Counted from the first letter of the stretch, positions 41,956 through 50,869 are shown. The stretch: 64,000 nt of DNA from Anaerolineales bacterium UBA5195 (GCA_002412925.1 DHVZ01000073.1:154897-218896), one strand, 5' to 3'. The notes: generated by a model not told the origin, from the sequence alone. Translations and numbers: made by a program.

Positions 41956-43317
41956 TTACATTTTTCCGGCCACGTCAGCGGCAGCCTGGGTCAGCGCGTC
42001 CAGGCCCTGGTTGATTTCATCATAGGTGATGACCAGGGGCGGCTCGATGCGGATCGTCTGGGCGCTGGTCAGCGTCCCGGCCACCAGCACGCCGCGCTTG
42101 AAGAGGGCCGCTGCCACTTCCCCGCCCAATTCCGGTGTCTGGAAGTGCTGGCCAATCAGCAAGCCCTTACCGGTCACACCCTTGTATAGTTTTGGATACT
42201 TCTCAGCCAGGGCTTTGACCGTGGACATAATGTAATTTCCCTTCTCTTCCGCCGCTTCCCAAAGCCGGTCACGCACGGTCACATTGATGGCCGCAATCGC
42301 CGCCGAACAAGCCAGCGCGCCGCCGCCAGTGGTGGTGGTTTGCAGGAAGGGATTCGGATACATGAAGGACTGGAAAATCTCTTCGGTGGTGATGACCGCG
42401 CAAATCGGCATGACACCGCCGCCCAGCGACTTTGCCACAGCGATGATGTCGGGGACGACATTCCAGTGTTCGACGCCCCAGAGTTTACCGGTGCGACCCA
42501 AGCCTGTCTGGACTTCGTCAGCAATCAGCAGCGCGCCATATTTTTTTGTCGCTACGCGGATGCGCGGCCAGAAGTCATCCGGCGGAACAATGCCACCCGC
42601 CTCGCCCTGGATCGGTTCCATCAGGACACCTGCCACGCCGACACCGATTTTGTCACAGATATCAAGCTGCTGCTCAACCGCTGCCGCGTCGCCAAACGGG
42701 ACATGATAGACCGGGCCGCCGTACAACATCCCCACTGGCTGGCGATAATCGGCTTTGCCCATCATCGAGAGCGAAGCCATCGTCTTGCCGTGGAAGGCCT
42801 TAACCGCGACAATAAAGGCCGGTTTCTGGGTGTGGACTTTGGCCAGCTTGATGGCTGCCTCGATCGATTCGGTGCCACTGGCCGCAAACCAGGCATACTT
42901 CAAGTCGCCGGGGGTGATATCGGCCATCAGCTTGGCCAGAACACCGCGCAGTGGGTCGATCAGTTCCTGGCTGGGCATCGGGGTGCGCAGCAACTGCGCC
43001 TGGACCGCCGCCACCACTTCGGGGTGGCTCCAGCCTAAATCCATCATCCCAAAGCCGCCCAGGAAGTCGATATATTTGCGGCCAAGGACATCTTCGAAGG
43101 TCGCGCCGCGCCCAGTCCACTCAGTGGCAGCCCACTGCCCGGCCTGGGTGACAGACTTTCGATAGTCGAGCCAGCCTTTATTGAAATGCTCGGCAAAATT
43201 ACGCATCGATTCTTCGATAATCCATTTGCCCAAATCTTCGGGCGGGCGTTCCGGCTTTTCGATAATCTCCAGCCACTTCTGGGCATATTCTTGGGCTGAT
43301 TTCAAATTTTGAGGCAT
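41956..43317 (-). CDS. patA: Putrescine aminotransferase-like class III aminotransferase
   Basis: The 453-residue protein follows E. coli PatA (YgjG) over its length. Recognisable segments are FNKGWLDYRKSVTQAG, YIDFLGGFGMMDLGWSHPEV, SQELIDPLRGVLAKL, FAASGTESIEAAIKLAK, AFHGKTMASLSMMGKA, IADEVQTGLGRTGKLW, IIAVAKSLGGGVMPI with Lys296, and GVLVAGTLTSAQTIRIEPPLV. PatA moves the amino group of putrescine or cadaverine to 2-oxoglutarate, giving 4-aminobutanal. With a GABA-type aminotransferase and aldehyde-oxidising enzymes in the same island, a putrescine-to-succinate route can be drawn. Specificity for another diamine is possible. A symporter gene precedes it in the same direction. Confidence 0.85.
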   Translation of the reverse strand: MPQNLKSAQEYAQKWLEIIEKPERPPEDLGKWIIEESMRNFAEHFNKGWLDYRKSVTQAGQWAATEWTGRGATFEDVLGRKYIDFLGGFGMMDLGWSHPEVVAAVQAQLLRTPMPSQELIDPLRGVLAKLMADITPGDLKYAWFAASGTESIEAAIKLAKVHTQKPAFIVAVKAFHGKTMASLSMMGKADYRQPVGMLYGGPVYHVPFGDAAAVEQQLDICDKIGVGVAGVLMEPIQGEAGGIVPPDDFWPRIRVATKKYGALLIADEVQTGLGRTGKLWGVEHWNVVPDIIAVAKSLGGGVMPICAVITTEEIFQSFMYPNPFLQTTTTGGGALACSAAIAAINVTVRDRLWEAAEEKGNYIMSTVKALAEKYPKLYKGVTGKGLLIGQHFQTPELGGEVAAALFKRGVLVAGTLTSAQTIRIEPPLVITYDEINQGLDALTQAAADVAGKM

Positions 43318-43335
43318 ATTTTCTCCTTTGCAAAA

Positions 43336-43387
43336 CGTCCCGAAGGTTTTTGCAGAAATCTTATCTTGTCGCTAAACCTTCGGGACG
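43336..43387 (-). terminator. Terminator of the symporter at 43400
   Basis: A perfect 14-bp stem (43336-43349 with 43374-43387, CGTCCCGAAGGTTT arms) and a 24-base loop lie just after the stop codon; the minus-strand tail is TTTTGC. Confidence 0.6.
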
Positions 43388-43399
43388 CTGGTTATATAA

Positions 43400-45034
43400 T
43401 TAATCGTCGTATTCTTCGGGGCGCATCTTCCGCAGGGCATCCACGATGGGGGTTGTGCCAAAGTAGCGGACCGGGTTGGTATCCATCTCCACACCATCCA
43501 CATCGGTGATGGGCTTGGGGGCATCCTGTTTCTGGGTTGCCAGCGAAACGACAATGATCATCACGATCGAGGTGATGAAGGCCGGGATCGAAGCAATATA
43601 GGTTGCATCCCAGAAAGCGCAGTCTGTATCGCCTTCGCAAACCAGCAAGGTGGCATCACCACCGATGCCAATGTTATAGGCAACGAAGATCCCAATCGCC
43701 CAGGCCAGGAAACCGCCAATGAAAGCGGCCACGGCCCCATACTGGTTGGCTTTCTTCCAATACATGCCAAAGGCAAAGGGCGTGAACAAGCCCACCAGCA
43801 AGATCGACCAGGCCACCACGCCCAGTTCGTAAATCACCGCTGCCGAGACGGCGATGATAATGCCGATGGTGCCATTGATGGCGACCATGATGCGCGTCCA
43901 CTTGACCTCGTTCTTGGCATCCAGCTTCTTGCCAAACAACGGGAACAGGTTCTGGGTCACAATCGAGGCGCCAGCCAGCAGGGAACTATCCGCCGTGCTC
44001 ATCAAGGCCGAAGCCAGGGCCGCCATGAAGAGCGCCACCAACACCGGCGGAACATAATTCAGGGCAGCCATCACCAGCACCCCGTCAAAATTGACCACAT
44101 TTGGGTCAAGCTTGTACATCATGATCCCAATCAGCGGCGACATGATGCCAAAGACCAGGTACAAGACGCCCGCCAGGTAAGTGCCCCACACGGCGGTGGA
44201 TTCGTTGCGAGCCGACATCGAGCGCTGGAAAAGGTCCTGGGTCGGCACAGAACCAAGGCCGATTGCCATCCAGGCCGCCATCCAATAAATCCAGCCGGTG
44301 GCGCCAAAATAGCCCAGGTAACCGGCTTCACCAGCCATATCAGGCAGCAGGGTGAATGGTTTGGGGTTGTAAAGCGTCGAACTGATGCTGGTCAGGCCCT
44401 CCCAGCCGCCCACCTGAACGAGCAGGAAACCAAAAATCAGCGTAATACCGCCCGCCGTAAAGAACATTTGGATGAAGTCGAGCAGTGTATCGGCCAGCAT
44501 GCCGCCCAACATGGTGTAACCCACCACCCAGAGCGCCACCAGGATCATACCGACTTCAAGCGGCACGTTCGGGAAGAGGGCATGCACAATTGTGCCAGCC
44601 GCCACCATCTGCGCGCCTGTCCAGACAAAGTAGGTCATCAATTGGGCAATCGAGGCCAGGACGGTCATTTTGCTACCATAGCGGCGTTCGAAAAAGTCCA
44701 CAATCGTCAGGTAACGCGCGCGGCGCATCAGGCGGGTGAAGAAAAAAGCTGAAAGAAAAAGACAGGCGGCCGCGCCAAATGGGTCAAAGACCACCCCCTG
44801 GAAGCCGTATTGGTAGGCAGTGGAGGAGGCCCCCAACAACGTCTCGGCTGCAAACCAGGTCGCCATGACCGATGCGCCAACCATGTAGATCGGCAGTTTG
44901 CGCCCGGCCACGATGTAATCCGCTGCATTTGAGACCTTACGCGAGGCCCAAATGCCGACACCCATGCGTACGGCAAAAAAGCCGACGATGAATATCACAA
45001 TCAACCAGACATACGAATAGCCTTCAAGGTCCAT
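43400..45034 (-). CDS. Sodium:solute symporter (SSS family)
   Basis: The ATG at 45034 has AAGGAG about ten bases upstream and starts MDLEGYSYVW; the frame continues to 45070 without a better site. The 544-residue protein has about 13 helices. IWASRKVSNAADYIVAGRKLPIYM, SVMATWFAAETLLGASSTAY, GLGSVPTQDLFQRSMSARNES and SALMSTADSSLLAGAS parallel the symporter at 38307 closely, so the two are paralogues. The insert with Cys residues near the end (LLVCEGDTDCAFWD) is also shared in form. Two copies in one island suggest related but distinct substrates. It ends in a terminator before the PatA-like gene. Confidence 0.9.
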   Translation of the reverse strand: MDLEGYSYVWLIVIFIVGFFAVRMGVGIWASRKVSNAADYIVAGRKLPIYMVGASVMATWFAAETLLGASSTAYQYGFQGVVFDPFGAAACLFLSAFFFTRLMRRARYLTIVDFFERRYGSKMTVLASIAQLMTYFVWTGAQMVAAGTIVHALFPNVPLEVGMILVALWVVGYTMLGGMLADTLLDFIQMFFTAGGITLIFGFLLVQVGGWEGLTSISSTLYNPKPFTLLPDMAGEAGYLGYFGATGWIYWMAAWMAIGLGSVPTQDLFQRSMSARNESTAVWGTYLAGVLYLVFGIMSPLIGIMMYKLDPNVVNFDGVLVMAALNYVPPVLVALFMAALASALMSTADSSLLAGASIVTQNLFPLFGKKLDAKNEVKWTRIMVAINGTIGIIIAVSAAVIYELGVVAWSILLVGLFTPFAFGMYWKKANQYGAVAAFIGGFLAWAIGIFVAYNIGIGGDATLLVCEGDTDCAFWDATYIASIPAFITSIVMIIVVSLATQKQDAPKPITDVDGVEMDTNPVRYFGTTPIVDALRKMRPEEYDD

Positions 45035-45128
45035 GACAATACACTCCTTTGGATGAAATGTCCCGTCCACCGGGCGGGTGAATAGAAGAGACCCTGGTGG
45101 TATTAAAACCCTTCAGAGTCTAATTGCC

Positions 45129-46598
45129 CTAAAACTTGCGCGTCCACTCCTTTGGCCAGCGTTCCACCACCACTTTTTTCTGGGTGAAAAACTCAACCGC
45201 GTCGCTGCCCTGGCCGTGCATATCGCCATAGAACGACTCCTTCCAACCAGAGAAGGGGAAGAACGCCATCGGGGCCGCCACACCGATATTGATACCAATG
45301 TTCCCGGCCTCCACCTCGTAACGGAACTTGCGCGCCGCTGAACCGCTGGCCGTAAACAGGCTGGCCTGGTTGCCATAAGCCTGGCTATTTGCCAGCGCAA
45401 TCGCCTCGTCGATGGTGTTGACATGCATCAGGCCCAGCACCGGTCCGAAAATCTCCGTTTTCCAGATTTCGCTGCCCGGCTGCAGATCCATCAGGATAGT
45501 CGGGCGGACAAAGCAGCCGTTTTCATAACCCTTGATGACCGTCCCCCGGCCATCCACCGGCAAACTGGCTCCCTCAGACGCCCCGAGGCCAATCAACTGC
45601 TCAACGCGCATTTTACTGGCTGAATTAATCAAAGCCCCCATCTGCACGCCTTCGTCCAGGCCGTAACCAACTTTGCGGCTGGCGGCGGCATCGCAAATCG
45701 CCTCATTGAATGAGTTGCGCGCCTCGCCCACCGTCACCGCCCACGAAACAGCCAGGCAGCGCTGGCCGGCGCAGCCAAAAGCCGAATCGGCGATGATCTT
45801 GACCGCCATCTCCAGATCCGCATCGGGCAGGACGACCACCGGGTTCTTGGCCCCGCCCTGGGCCTGAACGCGTTTCCCATTCGCCGCGGCGCGGCTGTAG
45901 ATATATTTCGCCACATTCGACGAACCGACAAAGGTGATCGCGCGGATGACCGGGTGATCGAGAATCGCATCCACCACTTCCTTGCCGCCATTGACCAGGT
46001 TGATCACGCCTTTCGGAAAACCAACTTGTTCGATGAGTTTGAAAATCAATTGCATCGTCAGCGGCACTTTTTCGGAAGGCTTCATAATGAACGTGTTGCC
46101 ACAAGCCAGCGCGTATGGCAGGTACCAGAATGCGATCATGCCGGGGAAGTTAAATGGCGCAATCGTGGCGCAGACGCCAACCGGCTGGCGCAGCATAATT
46201 TCGTCGATCCCAGGGGCAATGTCTTCAGCCATCTCTCCCTTCGACATCATCGGGATGCCGCAGGCCACTTCGACATTCTCGATGGCGCGCACCATCTCGG
46301 CCTTCGATTCTTCGAAGGTTTTGCCGCACTCATTCGTAATGGTGCGGGCAATTTCGTCATTATGGGCTTTAAGCAGGTCGCGCAGCTTGAACAGGTATTG
46401 CACCCGCTCATTGGCCGGGGTGCGCCGCCAGGCCAGGAGCGCCTCCGCCGCAGCCCGGGCCGCCGCTTCGACATCGGAAGCCAGGCCAAGGGGCGTTCGC
46501 GCGATGACGGCCCCTGTCGCCGGGTTGATCACGTCCACGCATTCGGATACGCTTGGTTCAATCCATTCGCCGTTGATGTAATTCAAGATTTTTTGCAT
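45129..46598 (-). CDS. mmsA: CoA-acylating methylmalonate-semialdehyde dehydrogenase-like enzyme
   Basis: The 489-residue aldehyde dehydrogenase has the MmsA pattern. MQKILNYINGEWIEP starts the protein, IDEIMLRQPVGVCATIAPFNFP and MIAFWYLPYALACGN follow, then FVGSSNVAKYIYSRA, AQGGAKNPVVVLPDA and FGCAGQRCLAVSWAV with the catalytic Cys281. WKTEIFGPVL is near the end. MmsA oxidises malonate or methylmalonate semialdehyde to acetyl- or propionyl-CoA with loss of CO2. The beta-alanine/taurine-type aminotransferase next to it would produce malonate semialdehyde, so the pair reads as a beta-alanine route. Succinate semialdehyde is an alternative substrate. Confidence 0.88.
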   Translation of the reverse strand: MQKILNYINGEWIEPSVSECVDVINPATGAVIARTPLGLASDVEAAARAAAEALLAWRRTPANERVQYLFKLRDLLKAHNDEIARTITNECGKTFEESKAEMVRAIENVEVACGIPMMSKGEMAEDIAPGIDEIMLRQPVGVCATIAPFNFPGMIAFWYLPYALACGNTFIMKPSEKVPLTMQLIFKLIEQVGFPKGVINLVNGGKEVVDAILDHPVIRAITFVGSSNVAKYIYSRAAANGKRVQAQGGAKNPVVVLPDADLEMAVKIIADSAFGCAGQRCLAVSWAVTVGEARNSFNEAICDAAASRKVGYGLDEGVQMGALINSASKMRVEQLIGLGASEGASLPVDGRGTVIKGYENGCFVRPTILMDLQPGSEIWKTEIFGPVLGLMHVNTIDEAIALANSQAYGNQASLFTASGSAARKFRYEVEAGNIGINIGVAAPMAFFPFSGWKESFYGDMHGQGSDAVEFFTQKKVVVERWPKEWTRKF

Positions 46599-46611
46599 CT
46601 TCCAATTCTCC

Positions 46612-46634
46612 CCCTCTCCCTTCTAGGGAGAGGG
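46612..46634. repeat. REP-like palindrome
   Basis: CCCTCTCCCT and AGGGAGAGGG form a 10-bp stem with loop TCT, followed by GGCCGGGGTGAGGG. This resembles a common dispersed intergenic repeat in many bacteria. A worn relative may be the AAAAGGAGAGGGGG at 59045-59058. Confidence 0.5.
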
Positions 46635-46651
46635 CCGGGGTGAGGGATAAA

Positions 46652-47977
46652 TCACTTAACCTGTTTGTCCGCTGCTTCCAGAGCCTGCTCAACAATCGCC
46701 AGGCCCTCATCGAGTTGTTCCTTGGTGATGCACAACGGCGGAACAATAAAGAGCATGCTGCCCATCGCATTTGCCATGATGAAGGTGAACAAGCCATTCT
46801 CGCGCAGGATTTTGCCCACTTCGCCCATCACACCAGCTGGCATGATTTCTTTGCTCTCCCGATTTTGAACCAGTTCAAGGGTCGAAAACAGGCCAATATA
46901 ACGAACATCGCCAACCGAAACATGCCGATCTTTAATGGATTCCAGTTTTTCACCGAGATATTTTCCCACTTCGCGAGCGTTTTCAATGAGCTTATCCTCG
47001 TCGTAGACTTCAATCGTCGCCAGCGCCGCCGCGCAGGAGAGCGCATGACCATTGTAAGTCAGCCCGGCGTAAAGATATTTGTCATCGAAGAATTCGGCGA
47101 TCTTGTCTGAGACAATCACCGCGCCGAGCGGCAGATAACCGCTGGTGATGCCTTTGGCGGTGGTGATCATGTCGGGGACAACCTTCCAGTTATCCACGGC
47201 GAACCATTCGCCGGTTCGGCCCCAACCGCTCATCACTTCGTCAGAAATAAGCAGGATGCCGTATTTGTCGCAGATTTCACGCACGCGCGGCCAGTAGTCA
47301 TCCGGCGGTACGATCAGGCCATTCGAACCGACCACGCCTTCCATGATGATGGCGGCGATTTTATCGGGGCCTTCGTAGCGGATAACTTCCTCGAGGTGCT
47401 TGATGCATTCACGGGCGCAGGATGCCTGCTTTTGCCCAAACGGGCAGCGATAACAGAATGGGTCCAGGAAATGTACCCCGCCCGGCATGGTCGGTTCGAC
47501 CGCCAGGCGGCGGTAATCGCCGGTCAGCGCAATCGAGCCGTGCGTCGCGCCATGATAGGAACGATAGCGGGCGAGAATCTTGTGGCGGCCTGTATAGAAA
47601 CGGGCAATCTTGATCGCGTTCTCGTTCGCCTCCGAACCACCCAGCGCGAAAAAGGTCTTCTTCAGGTTGCCGGGGGTTACTTCAGCCAGTTTTTTGCCCA
47701 ACAGGGCGCGCACTTCGGTGGTGTTGCCCGGATGGACAAAACACACTTCGGCGGCCTGATCCTGGATGGCTTTGACCACCTTCGGGTGCTGGTGGCCGAT
47801 GTTGGTATTCATCAACTGTGACGAGAAGTCAATGTAACGCTTGCCGTCCGTGTCCCAAAAATAAATACCTTCGGCTTTCTTCACCGGGATTGGGTTAACC
47901 TGTGCCTGGACAGACCAGGAGAAAAAAGTATACTCGCGGCTCAGGTCGACGATTTCTTTGGTTGAAAGTCTTGTCAT
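46652..47977 (-). CDS. Class III aminotransferase, taurine/beta-alanine:pyruvate type
   Basis: The 441-residue enzyme shows DTDGKRYIDFSSQLMNTNIGHQHP, FALGGSEANENAIKIAR, RYRSYHGATHGSIALTGD, LISDEVMSGWGRTGEWFA and MITTAKGITSGYLPLGAV with Lys275. The segment DPFCYRCPFGQKQASCAREC, a Cys-rich loop, is typical of taurine--pyruvate aminotransferases and relatives. Beta-alanine to malonate semialdehyde suits the MmsA-like dehydrogenase 53 bases downstream; taurine is the alternative, but no sulfoacetaldehyde enzyme is present here. A REP-like palindrome sits between the two genes. Confidence 0.85.
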   Translation of the reverse strand: MTRLSTKEIVDLSREYTFFSWSVQAQVNPIPVKKAEGIYFWDTDGKRYIDFSSQLMNTNIGHQHPKVVKAIQDQAAEVCFVHPGNTTEVRALLGKKLAEVTPGNLKKTFFALGGSEANENAIKIARFYTGRHKILARYRSYHGATHGSIALTGDYRRLAVEPTMPGGVHFLDPFCYRCPFGQKQASCARECIKHLEEVIRYEGPDKIAAIIMEGVVGSNGLIVPPDDYWPRVREICDKYGILLISDEVMSGWGRTGEWFAVDNWKVVPDMITTAKGITSGYLPLGAVIVSDKIAEFFDDKYLYAGLTYNGHALSCAAALATIEVYDEDKLIENAREVGKYLGEKLESIKDRHVSVGDVRYIGLFSTLELVQNRESKEIMPAGVMGEVGKILRENGLFTFIMANAMGSMLFIVPPLCITKEQLDEGLAIVEQALEAADKQVK

Positions 47978-48002
47978 CGTTTGCTCCTTGGATAATAAGA
48001 AA

Positions 48003-48030
48003 CAGGTAGACTGGAAAACCTGCCTACCTG
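48003..48030 (-). terminator. Terminator of the aminotransferase at 48039
   Basis: CAGGTAG (48003-48009) pairs with CTACCTG (48024-48030), and the minus-strand tail reads TTTCTTATTA. Confidence 0.5.
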
Positions 48031-48038
48031 CTCGTGCA

Positions 48039-49337
48039 CTACTTTACTGTTTTGACAACCTCTGCATAGACATCCAGCGTCTTCTCGATATCCGCCTCAC
48101 TATGAGCATAGCAGAGGAACCATGGCTCGCGGGCGTCGTAATCAGGCATCACGCCGCGCTCCATGGCGGCTTCGGCCAGGCGCAGGTAGTACTCCCGGTC
48201 GCTCACAGACCAATCGCGCTGGCAGGTGACACTGTCCACGCCCAGGGCAAAAGTAAACATTCCCGGATAGCCATTAAACACTGCGGGGATACTGTTGTCC
48301 TCAAAAATTTCCTTCAACCCGTTAATCAAACGTGACCCGCGTTCGTGGATGGTTTCAAACACTGGCTCGTTCTGCAGGATCTTGAGCGTCGCCCAGGCCC
48401 CGGCAATTCCCGGCTTGTTATTTGTGTATGTTCCGCCCTGTGAAACGCCATGACCAATAATACTCATAATCTCTTTTTTGCCGCCGAAAGCCGCGACAGG
48501 GTAACCATTGCCAAGCGCCTTGGCATAGGTCGCCAGGTCGGGTTTGAGGTTGTAATATTCCTGTGCGCCGCCCTTGGCAATCCGGAAACCGGTCTTGACC
48601 TCGTCAAGAATAAATATTGCGCCATATTCCTCGGTTTTTTTGCGGATCAGTTCCAGGAAACCGAACTGGGGCAAAATCGCGCCGCAATTGCCCTGGCAGG
48701 GTTCGGTAATCACGGCCGCAATCTGGTCTCCAAAAGATTTCATCACACGTTCAAAGCCTTCGGAATCGTTGAAGGCTAAAGTAATGATTTTCTCGCCCAA
48801 AACACGCGGAATACCCGATGAGGCCGGGACAGGGATCGGGTTACGCCGATTGCCATACGCTTCCACCGGAGCATATGTTGACCACAGGGTGTAATCCTGG
48901 AAGCCGTGATAATTGCCTTCGAACTTCAAGATGAGCTCACGCCCAGTATAGGCGCGCGCCACGCGGATGGCATGCATCGTTGCCTCGGTACCGGAGCAAG
49001 CCATGCGCACCATCTCTACGCCGGGGCACATCTCCACGATCATCTCGGCCACATCCAGTTCCAATTCACCGGTCATGGCAAACAAGACACCGTTTTTCAC
49101 TTCTTCAATTACTTTGGCGTCAACTTCTTCATATGCGTGTCCCAGGATAATCGGCCCAAATGCCATGCGATAATCGATATACTCATTCCCATCCAGATCC
49201 CAAAGATGCGAGCCCTTCGCCTTCTTTACGTATGGGGTAATCCCCTCGCCCCAGTAACGGAAATTTGAATTAACACCCAAAGGCAGTACTTTCTGTGCGC
49301 GCTTTTGAACTTCTGCATTTTTTTTGAAATTTTTCAT
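48039..49337 (-). CDS. Class III aminotransferase, glutamate-1-semialdehyde 2,1-aminomutase-like
   Basis: The 432-residue enzyme has HLWDLDGNEYIDYRMAFGPIILGHA, MACSGTEATMHAIRVARAYTGR, FEGNYHGFQDYTLW, FILDEVKTGFRIAKGGAQEYY (PLP aspartate) and LATYAKALGNGYPVAAFGG with Lys273. These are motifs of the HemL branch. HemL itself normally sits with tetrapyrrole genes; here the gene follows an Lrp/AsnC regulator by 21 bases and stands beside catabolic transaminases. An aminotransferase or aminomutase of an amino acid is therefore more likely than haem synthesis. Confidence 0.85.
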   Translation of the reverse strand: MKNFKKNAEVQKRAQKVLPLGVNSNFRYWGEGITPYVKKAKGSHLWDLDGNEYIDYRMAFGPIILGHAYEEVDAKVIEEVKNGVLFAMTGELELDVAEMIVEMCPGVEMVRMACSGTEATMHAIRVARAYTGRELILKFEGNYHGFQDYTLWSTYAPVEAYGNRRNPIPVPASSGIPRVLGEKIITLAFNDSEGFERVMKSFGDQIAAVITEPCQGNCGAILPQFGFLELIRKKTEEYGAIFILDEVKTGFRIAKGGAQEYYNLKPDLATYAKALGNGYPVAAFGGKKEIMSIIGHGVSQGGTYTNNKPGIAGAWATLKILQNEPVFETIHERGSRLINGLKEIFEDNSIPAVFNGYPGMFTFALGVDSVTCQRDWSVSDREYYLRLAEAAMERGVMPDYDAREPWFLCYAHSEADIEKTLDVYAEVVKTVK

Positions 49338-49358
49338 GGCATTCTCCTTTTATTGGGT

Positions 49359-49847
49359 TTATTTCCGGTCGAGCATTCCATCCACCACGCCAGGCGGGAT
49401 GCGCCACTGATACACATCCTTCAAAACCAGCGGCACAATGGACGTAGTCGTCTTACGCACCCCAGGCACTTTAGCGATCACCTCCGTGATAAATCGGTAT
49501 ACTTCTGTCGTATCACGCGCCTGCACCTGCACGCTCACGTCCGTCTCCCCGATGGAGCAAGCCACATAACTGATGTTTTCGTAATCAGCCAGTTTTTTTG
49601 CGACTTCGACAATGGAATCAGACTCCACTTCCAGCCAGACATCCGCCACCACATTCATCCCCACTCCTTTGGGATTAACAATCGCGCTGATGCGGATCAC
49701 ATTATTCTCAAGCATCCGGTCAATCCGATAGCGAACGGCCCGCTCAGAAATGTTACCGATACGGCGGGCAACTTCAGCCGCATGCATCCGGCCATCATCC
49801 ATCAACATGTTCACAATTTCCAGATCAATATTGTCGATTTTGTACAT
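49359..49847 (-). CDS. Lrp/AsnC family transcriptional regulator
   Basis: The 162-residue protein has the winged helix (DNIDLEIVNMLMDDGRMHAAEVARRIGNISERAVRYRIDRMLENNVI) and the RAM domain (VWLEVESDSIVEVAKKLADYENISYVACSIGETDVSVQVQA). It is the first gene of the minus-strand block that runs to the PatA-like gene, and the aminotransferase at 48039 starts only 21 bases after it, so it probably controls that operon in response to an amino acid. It differs from the Lrp at 41324. Its promoter lies back to back with that of the S1 gene at 50024. Confidence 0.9.
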   Translation of the reverse strand: MYKIDNIDLEIVNMLMDDGRMHAAEVARRIGNISERAVRYRIDRMLENNVIRISAIVNPKGVGMNVVADVWLEVESDSIVEVAKKLADYENISYVACSIGETDVSVQVQARDTTEVYRFITEVIAKVPGVRKTTTSIVPLVLKDVYQWRIPPGVVDGMLDRK

Positions 49848-49879
49848 ATCTGCCCACTTTCTTTTCCGTTTCTTGCGAA

Positions 49880-49908
49880 ATATTACTATTTTACTGCCGT
49901 TAAGTCAA
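49880..49908 (-). promoter_or_regulatory. Promoter of the Lrp gene at 49359
   Basis: On the minus strand TTGACT (49908-49903), a 17-base spacer and TAATAT (49885-49880) precede the start codon by about 33 bases. The zone is AT-rich and could hold an autoregulatory Lrp site. Confidence 0.55.
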
Positions 49909-49956
49909 TATTTTTCGATAACTTAGTCCTTTCCAAGCTTTCATCGCCAAATTTTA

Positions 49957-49984
49957 TTGACATTTTAATAAACTACGGTATAAT
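49957..49984 (+). promoter_or_regulatory. Consensus promoter of the S1-domain gene
   Basis: TTGACA (49957-49962) and TATAAT (49979-49984), both perfect hexamers, are 16 bases apart. Transcription would begin near 49991, with AGGAG before the ATG at 50024. Confidence 0.75.
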
Positions 49985-50023
49985 CATACCTCGGCATTAT
50001 TCCCGTCCTTCAGGAGAAAACTC

Positions 50024-50809
50024 ATGACTACACCAACAGAAATCATCACAACCCCCGCCAGCGAGCTCAAGCCAAAAACAAAGCTGACGGGGAAAGTTGT
50101 TAAAACCACCCTTGCAGGCGTGCTTGTTGATCTCGGCATGGAAATCCCAGGCATCATTCACATCTCACAGCTCTCCGACACCCCTGTCAAACGCGTCGAA
50201 GACGTGATCCAGGTTGGCCAGACTACAGACGTATGGGTGCGCAAAGTCAAGGCTGATCGCGTAGAACTGACTATGATCGAACCGGTGGGAGTTGACTGGC
50301 GCGAACTAAAACCCGAGCTGATTCTCAAAGGGAAAGTCATCCGCCTGGAGACTTATGGTGCATTTGTCGAAATCGGGGCAGAGCGGCCCGGCCTCGTTCA
50401 CATCAGCGAAATGGCTCACGGTTACGTAAAAGCCCCCGGCGATGTTGTTAAAGAAGGCGATGAAATCGAGGTCATGGTGCTCGATATCGATCGCAAGAAA
50501 AAACAGATCCGCTTAAGCATGAAAGCCGTTTTGCCAAAACCTGAAGAAAAAGATGAACCGCAAGAATCTGCCCCCCGTGCTGACCGCAAGCGCGGCGGGA
50601 AAAAGGGAAAGCCTCGCACCGAAAAATTTGAAATGGTCAACGAAACACCTTCCGAACCCGAACCGACCGTTTTCGAACTGGCCTGGCAGGCCGCTCTCGA
50701 CCGAGCCAAAGCAGAAAAAGCAGCCAAGGCAAAAAAGGCCAAGGCAAGCGATCAGGCCCAGGATGACATCCTCCAGCGCACGCTGAAGAATCGGTTACCA
50801 ACTGCGTAA
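50024..50809 (+). CDS. S1 RNA-binding domain protein with two S1 domains and a basic tail
   Basis: The 261-residue cytosolic protein has two S1 domains. The first (residues about 18-85) contains GKVVKTTLAGVLVDLGMEIPGIIHISQLSD. The second (about 98-170) contains LKGKVIRLETYGAFVEIGAERPGLVHISEMAHGYV, ending DRKKKQIRLSMKAV. A long charged tail follows, rich in Lys, Glu and Ala (AKAEKAAKAKKAKA), probably disordered or helical. It resembles short ribosomal-protein-S1-like or YugI-like proteins that bind mRNA or the 30S subunit. A near-perfect promoter and an unusually long hairpin downstream suggest high, discrete expression. Confidence 0.85.
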   Translation: MTTPTEIITTPASELKPKTKLTGKVVKTTLAGVLVDLGMEIPGIIHISQLSDTPVKRVEDVIQVGQTTDVWVRKVKADRVELTMIEPVGVDWRELKPELILKGKVIRLETYGAFVEIGAERPGLVHISEMAHGYVKAPGDVVKEGDEIEVMVLDIDRKKKQIRLSMKAVLPKPEEKDEPQESAPRADRKRGGKKGKPRTEKFEMVNETPSEPEPTVFELAWQAALDRAKAEKAAKAKKAKASDQAQDDILQRTLKNRLPTA

Positions 50810-50815
50810 GGTTTC

Positions 50816-50869
50816 GGCTGTCAACAAAAATGCCTTGCCGGGTTTGGCGAGGCATTTTTGTTGACAGCC
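50816..50869 (+). terminator. Very long hairpin after the S1 gene
   Basis: A perfect 20-bp stem (50816-50835 with 50850-50869) closes a 14-base loop that can itself pair GCC with GGC. The descending arm contains TTTTTG. No U-run follows the stem, so it may be a terminator that uses the internal T stretch or a stability element. Confidence 0.55.
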
